Of a stretch of DNA of 10,288 nt, positions 6,901 to 10,288 are shown piece after piece. The position numbers and the translations under genes were made by a program. This stretch comes from Methanomassiliicoccales archaeon UBA147 (GTDB lineage Archaea; Thermoplasmatota; Thermoplasmata; SG8-5), in contig DAJR01000039.1 in the NCBI GenBank assembly GCA_002496385.1, forward strand, positions 182 to 10,469. The letters run 5' to 3'. The notes beneath the pieces were generated by a model. The model saw only the letters and a list, made by a program, of their open reading frames with translations, was not told where the DNA came from and made no database searches. Positions within the stretch are counted from its first letter, which is position 1. Each line of letters starts with the position of its first letter.

Positions 6901-9900
6901 TCGGCGATAGAGTGCGCTGACAACGGCATATATGCTGGCGGCGGCGCTCCGAAATTCAATGATATTCACACAACCCACAACACCCGGGGATTCTACCTGG
7001 CCGACGGGACGGAAGCGGTTTTGTCCGATTGCGAGACCTCAGGAAACGATGACGGTTTCTATGTGGTTTCGGCATCTCCGACTATTGTCGGCTCCGAAGC
7101 TTCCGGGTGCGCGAATTCAGGTCTGTCTCTGCAGAAATCGCGGGCCGTGGTGGAGGGCTTCGAATCCTCCGGGAGCACCTACGGAGTGTATTGCTCCGAA
7201 TCCTGGCCCACGGTGTCCAATTCTTACATCCATGGGAATTCGAACGGCATCAGAGCCTACAAATCCGCACCATACCTATATAATTGCACTATCGACGGCA
7301 ACGGAATCGGCCTGAGCATTGCGGAGGATGTGGTGGGCATAAAGACGACAGCATTTTCATCGGGGGCTGCTGAGGAGCATGCCACATTCGTCAACGGAGG
7401 CACCCGGGTGCATATTTCCGTAACCCTGCCTTCGAGAGCGTTGGTCAGGCAGGCCAGCCTGACACTGCGCGGCGATGAGATAGGGAATGACGCGGTCATA
7501 GCAGATGGCTATTCCCAATTCTCACCCGCAATCCACGGGGACTGGCTGGTATGGCAGGATTTCAGGAACGAGGATTGGGACATTTACGCTTACAATCTCT
7601 CGGTCGATTCGGACGGGAACGGAATCCCGAATTATCTGGAAACCCCCCAGTTGGAGAACGACCCCGCCCTTCTCAGGATAACGGACAATCCGTTCATGCA
7701 GGGCGAGCCGGACATATACGACGGCAACATCGTGTGGACAGATTACCGCAACGGGAACCCGGACATCTATGCCTACAGCCTGTCCAATTCGACTGAATGG
7801 GCCGTATGCACGCTGGCAAGCGCACAGTCCAGGCCGGCCATAGACGGGGACAGGATAGTGTGGCAGGACTACCGCAACGGGAATTACGACATATGCCTGA
7901 TGAACATTTCCGACGGGAGCACCGCGATCCTCACCACCGACCCGAACAACGACATGTCGCCCGAGATGAATGGAAATTTCGTGGTGTGGTATTCGTATTA
8001 CGGGTCGCCGCCTTCGAACGATTATTCTGACATCCACATGTTCGACCTAAAGTCATGGACGCTGACGAACGTGAACAAGGATTCGCCGGTCCAATACACG
8101 CCCGACATTTACGGAAATAACATTGTCTGGCACGACAACCGCAACGGCAACTGGGAGATATACACCTGCGATGTGGAGACACTCGCGCCCAGAAGGCTGA
8201 CCTGGGATCCCGAGGCTCAACAGAATTTCATGCCAAGGATATTCGAGCAGAATGTCGTTTTCTACTTCCACAACCGGGTTACCGATGTCTGGAGCGTCAG
8301 GATGGCGAACATCACTACCGGCGTAATGACCGTGCTGGAACAGGAAACTTACGGTGACGCGGTTCCCACGATATACGGTAATAGGGTGGCCTGGGTCAAC
8401 CGCACGGGAAACAGGAACGACATCCATGTCCTTGATTTCGGCCTGCCCGGACATCCGCGGGATGTGAGCCTGGATGTCAACATTGACGGGACTCCCGAGT
8501 TCCGTCAAGATGGGGAGTTGCACGGTGCGGTCTCTATCAATGGCTCATGGCTTGCAGAGGAGTTCGGCCGGAACCTTGGAAAGGAGACCCCCGGCACCAC
8601 CGATGTTCCCATCTCCGTTTCGGCGAATGGAACAGGAAGGGTGATCCTCGGCCCGGTATCGGTCACTTACGATTTGCCCACCTACATCCTTGGGACCAGG
8701 ATTGTCAATTCGAGCCAGACCGGTGTTGTGTGCACGCACTCCAGCCCCGCCTTCATCAATTCCACGTTCCTGGACAATCCCGTCGATTTCACGATGGGCA
8801 GCGGAGCGAGCCCGAGAACGGTGAATTCCACATTCTCGGAATCGAAGCTGATTTTCCAGGACAGGTATTCCAACCTGACCGTCCAGAACTACCTCCATGT
8901 CAGAGCCATGAACCTGACCTCGGCGCCGCTGGATGTCGCGGTGACTATAGAGGACAACGGCTTTGCAGCGACCGCGGGCCCGACAGGGGCGGACGGAGTT
9001 CTGGAATGGTGCGTGGTGACTGACGCCAGGTACAACCAGACAGGCCGCTGGGAGAACGCGACCCGGGTATCGGTCTTGATGGATAGCAATATATTCGCAG
9101 ACAATCCGAGGGCGGTTGACATGGCTGTGTCCCATTGGGAGATATTCACGACCGATTCGGTGGGGCCTGTTGCGGAAAATCCGTTCCCACCGCCCGGCTG
9201 GACCTTTGGCGGGCTGAGACCTGTGATATCCATCGTCATCACCGATGACCTTGGAATCCAATATTCCACTGTCCGCCTGTACGTGCAGTCTTTCATGGTA
9301 TTCTATGACAGCGTCCCGGTCCCGGGCGGGTACAACGTGTCCTACCAGCACCCGATGGATTTCGCAGACGGCTCTGTCGTGCGGTGCAGGTTATATTGCG
9401 CGGACATTCACGGGAACATTCTCGATTATGCGTGGGAGTTCAAGATAGACACCCGCGCTGAGCAGTTCGTTATAGAAATGAGCCAAGGTTGGAACCTGAT
9501 TTCCCTGCCCTTCGAGACCTACAATACGTCAGTGGAAAGCGTCCTCTGGTCCATCGGGGGAAGTTATGACCTTGTGAGAACCTACACATCCGTAGGCCAG
9601 TGGCTCGGTTTCAGGCCGGGGAGAGCGCCGGACCTCAACACCTTAGCCTCAATGAACAGGAAAATAGGATACTGGATCCATGCAACAGAAAACTGCACGC
9701 TGCGGATTTCCGGGGTGAGGGAGGCCAGCACCGGCATCCTGCTCCACGCCGGGTGGAACCTTGTCGGCTATCCCGCGCTGGCCGGGAAAACCGTGGCAAA
9801 TGCGTTCTGGGGCACGGGCGCCGACCGGGTGGAGGTGGAGGATGCCGAGTCGCCTTACCTGATAAGCGAGGCAGCCTCAACTTATGTCATGAAGCCGGGC

Positions 9901-9954
9901 CAGGGATTCTGGGTCCATGTGCCTTTCGACGCGGTTTGGGTGGTTGATTGGTAG
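3904..9954 (+). CDS. Giant secreted multidomain surface protein (beta-helix, beta-propeller, GWNLISLP)
   Basis: 2016 residues, starting with a Sec-type signal peptide (MGTR, then a hydrophobic core to about residue 20). Approximate order: right-handed beta-helix 1 (50-310), transthyretin/CnaB-like beta-sandwich 1 (312-410), beta-helix 2 (419-735), sandwich 2 (742-828), beta-helix 3 (840-1156), first half of a split domain (1160-1195), seven-bladed TolB-like propeller with the archaeal RNGNxDIY repeat (1203-1513), second half of the split domain (1514-1593), short helix remnant (1594-1652), sandwich 3 (1661-1750), Ig-like domain (1752-1850), and two tandem GWNL domains (from about 1856 and 1945, ending GYWI and GFWV). 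Helix coils of about 22-24 residues often carry Cys at the turn. N-X-S/T sequons are abundant, fitting N-glycosylation. There is no C-terminal membrane segment or sorting signal, so it is either released or held non-covalently. No enzyme active site is evident; adhesion or cell-surface display is inference. Confidence 0.93.
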   Translation: MGTRIAFLLSVIMVVSGLSIPTDSSGTAEPGFPAAAGAPVSGVVLKQYDWNVTSEEAFVNATIYLTGNLTVQSAGVLRFANTTLAINLGYNGQFKITVDGLFTMDDLDGNSSTQSDASRIVSNITSFKYAMTVRSNSKTFFNNSVILHAGYDSLNPGISVLSNAANFDGMLFQNCRYGISLKASGSKVVNSSFKSCYIGVYSYFCNPVLRNLTVTDCTAIGMYLFYSTPVLSNCLLERNRIGISLQNSNPDIIECTVANSSSIGVNVQQSSPLLVDCALANALDMDVAQGSFPDLLNTTLNESTVRVALGQHVSVGRHLEARVVNQTGAPCQDVYVAVIDSEGNAASCGTTDQDGTAFNLAYRERYITREGTIEMDSHRLLAFSSDGMNTTFGENSTAELAGTVPVVVTEANPPDVEIWQNGETISDSRLLSSKKLIALGSLTVTTGGSLQLEDSQFMSFSSGTGTISCVSGGLDIRRSTVSAIGAARRLAPSALYISVDSASTLNVEDSGFRWLSEFRLRSLSTQISNTSIDHASVSGIRIENCAPAITGLRIDWAPRGLSLTGDSSAISGMDIGRSSEYGIYASQSSAGIECSSITDSAIGVYSYGGNMAFSEVGIRDCDYGIFGYNSDFNIADSSFSRLAVAGLQFIDSGLSLDGGTVTDCGNGLITQGATTAWVEGANFTGNGIGLKVEGCAPVLLNCSMADSLEVEVGRGSSAALVNCSFDHGKTTVSVSGYIDIGDWTDVLVINETGWPVPGCNVSVRDSLDQVSASGVTGSGGTATDMAFRQKRVYWNRTEEYGTHTITAFGGADGAFRAENSVQLQPGGLAIAQAGANASGWILWPTYKTIDKTLTFSNNNIVAYSGVLINGNADLVLEDSTLWFFGKPKSQTVMDVSYGGFSMYGSRLMPLSALAPLQSQRIWLTYRLNSRGELQDSEVRGMNQITAYSSNLAIRRSTVSDMAGTGLHIQACSPEVSDALFLRCHDGLWSSLGSPLVSNTSAIECADNGIYAGGGAPKFNDIHTTHNTRGFYLADGTEAVLSDCETSGNDDGFYVVSASPTIVGSEASGCANSGLSLQKSRAVVEGFESSGSTYGVYCSESWPTVSNSYIHGNSNGIRAYKSAPYLYNCTIDGNGIGLSIAEDVVGIKTTAFSSGAAEEHATFVNGGTRVHISVTLPSRALVRQASLTLRGDEIGNDAVIADGYSQFSPAIHGDWLVWQDFRNEDWDIYAYNLSVDSDGNGIPNYLETPQLENDPALLRITDNPFMQGEPDIYDGNIVWTDYRNGNPDIYAYSLSNSTEWAVCTLASAQSRPAIDGDRIVWQDYRNGNYDICLMNISDGSTAILTTDPNNDMSPEMNGNFVVWYSYYGSPPSNDYSDIHMFDLKSWTLTNVNKDSPVQYTPDIYGNNIVWHDNRNGNWEIYTCDVETLAPRRLTWDPEAQQNFMPRIFEQNVVFYFHNRVTDVWSVRMANITTGVMTVLEQETYGDAVPTIYGNRVAWVNRTGNRNDIHVLDFGLPGHPRDVSLDVNIDGTPEFRQDGELHGAVSINGSWLAEEFGRNLGKETPGTTDVPISVSANGTGRVILGPVSVTYDLPTYILGTRIVNSSQTGVVCTHSSPAFINSTFLDNPVDFTMGSGASPRTVNSTFSESKLIFQDRYSNLTVQNYLHVRAMNLTSAPLDVAVTIEDNGFAATAGPTGADGVLEWCVVTDARYNQTGRWENATRVSVLMDSNIFADNPRAVDMAVSHWEIFTTDSVGPVAENPFPPPGWTFGGLRPVISIVITDDLGIQYSTVRLYVQSFMVFYDSVPVPGGYNVSYQHPMDFADGSVVRCRLYCADIHGNILDYAWEFKIDTRAEQFVIEMSQGWNLISLPFETYNTSVESVLWSIGGSYDLVRTYTSVGQWLGFRPGRAPDLNTLASMNRKIGYWIHATENCTLRISGVREASTGILLHAGWNLVGYPALAGKTVANAFWGTGADRVEVEDAESPYLISEAASTYVMKPGQGFWVHVPFDAVWVVDW

Positions 9955-9970
9955 GGCGTCCGTGCGGAAA

Positions 9971-9980
9971 ATATATTTAA
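9971..9980 (+). promoter_or_regulatory. TATA-like box before the hairpin repeat array
   Basis: ATATATTTAA lies 17-26 nt after the surface-protein stop codon. Its centre is about 27-30 bp before 10003-10006, exactly where the first 104-bp unit starts. This is the spacing seen at the three protein-gene promoters in this window. It suggests that the array has its own plus-strand promoter rather than being only 3' untranslated sequence. Confidence 0.5.
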
Positions 9981-10003
9981 ACGGTGCAGATTGGGGTTGA
10001 AGT

Positions 10004-10288
10004 AAGCCGAGGTAGCCAAGCCCGGTATACGGTCTAATTGGCGGGATAATGTCATATCAATTAGGCCTATACCGGGCTTTATGCTGCTAATTGAATACAA
10101 TCGCAACAAGCCGAGGTAGCCAAGCCCGGTATACGGTCTAATTGGCGAATATATGCCATTTCAATTAGGCCTATACCGGGCTTTGTGCTGCCAATTGAAT
10201 ACAATCGCAATAAGCCGAGGTAGCCAAGCCCGGTATACGGTCTAATTGGTAGGTAAATGTCGCATCAATTAGGCCTATACCGGGCTTT
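10004..10288 (+). repeat. Tandem 104-bp repeat array, three copies seen
   Basis: Units start at 10004, 10108 and 10212; the period is exactly 104 bp and the third is cut by the window end. The first 37 nt (through the left hairpin arm) and the 23 nt of right arm plus last T are identical in all three. The 17-nt loop between the arms differs at 11 of 17 positions. The 27-nt spacer differs at three positions between units 1 and 2, all transitions. No convincing open reading frame runs through the units. Confidence 0.95.
10004..10288 (+). ncRNA. Putative array of structured RNAs with variable hairpin loops
   Basis: Each unit holds a long hairpin at 10018-10079, 10122-10183 and 10226-10287. Left arm AAGCCCGGTATA, one bulged C, then GGTCTAATTG; right arm CAATTAGGCC then TATACCGGGCTT. 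This gives 22 pairs, including one T-G pair that is stable as U-G in a plus-strand RNA but would be A-C on the other strand. Loops are all 17 nt and share G1, A9, T10, G11, C13 and T17. The unit begins GCCGAGGTAGCC like an archaeal class II tRNA, but no T arm or matching acceptor 3' strand follows. That it is transcribed is inference from the upstream TATA-like box and the wobble pair. Alternatives are a DNA-level hairpin or recombination site, or a tRNA-derived repeat. Confidence 0.5.

Noticed and set aside
8545..9351. Long open frame on the minus strand opposite the surface protein
   Set aside because: It has no recognisable motif, and the plus-strand frame is continuous with clear domain signatures across this whole stretch.
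10041..10057. Diversity-generating retroelement variable repeat or C/D box guide RNA
   Set aside because: Loop changes are not limited to adenines, no reverse transcriptase is present, and no RUGAUGA or CUGA boxes frame the loops.
10006..10080. Complete tRNA genes
   Set aside because: No T arm, no variable arm and no acceptor 3' strand complementary to GCCGAGG can be found in any unit.
10018..10287. Integron attC sites
   Set aside because: Hairpins with a bulged base and variable tips invite the comparison, but the stem ends lack the GTTRRRY/RYYYAAC boxes, and there is no room for cassettes between the units.
10004..10288. CRISPR array
   Set aside because: The variable part is only 17 nt, lies inside a hairpin, and keeps six invariant positions; the constant part is 87 nt. 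No cas genes are present.

Overview
The window looks like chromosomal DNA of a moderately GC-rich euryarchaeon, most likely of the Thermoplasmata lineage. The evidence is a type II (archaeal) methionine aminopeptidase, TATA-type promoters placed about 25-28 bp before leaderless start codons, and a giant secreted protein built of beta-helix, beta-propeller and GWNLISLP-type modules of the kind common in Thermoplasmata. This assignment is inference; there is no rRNA or other phylogenetic marker here.

Layout. Positions 1-136 are intergenic and hold telomere-like CCCTAGA/CCCTAGT heptamers and a probable terminator. On the minus strand, read from 2292 down to 137, lies a tight three-gene operon: a metallo-beta-lactamase-fold hydrolase, a TsaC/YrdC-type threonylcarbamoyl-AMP synthase and methionine aminopeptidase. 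The last two serve translation and protein maturation. A short divergent promoter region (2293-2377) also drives a plus-strand dihydropteroate synthase with an extra N-terminal domain (2378-3571). The gap 3572-3903 holds a terminator, a strong G-quadruplex motif, a second copy of the heptamer/hairpin repeat seen at 1-81, and a promoter. A single 2016-residue secreted surface protein fills 3904-9954.

The most unusual part is the right edge. From 10004 to the end of the window there are at least three tandem copies of an exactly 104-bp unit. Each contains a 22-bp hairpin that is identical in every copy but carries a loop of constant length (17 nt) and strongly variable sequence. A TATA-like box at 9971-9980 is placed so that transcription would begin at the first unit, and a conserved U-G wobble fits an RNA read from the plus strand. 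The start of each unit resembles the 5' half of an archaeal class II tRNA, but no tRNA 3' half follows. This is the best candidate for an undescribed system: an array of structured RNAs with diversified loops. The array is cut by the window end, so its true size and neighbours are unknown.

Housekeeping genes (left third), the surface protein (middle) and the hairpin array (right edge) show no obvious functional link to each other.
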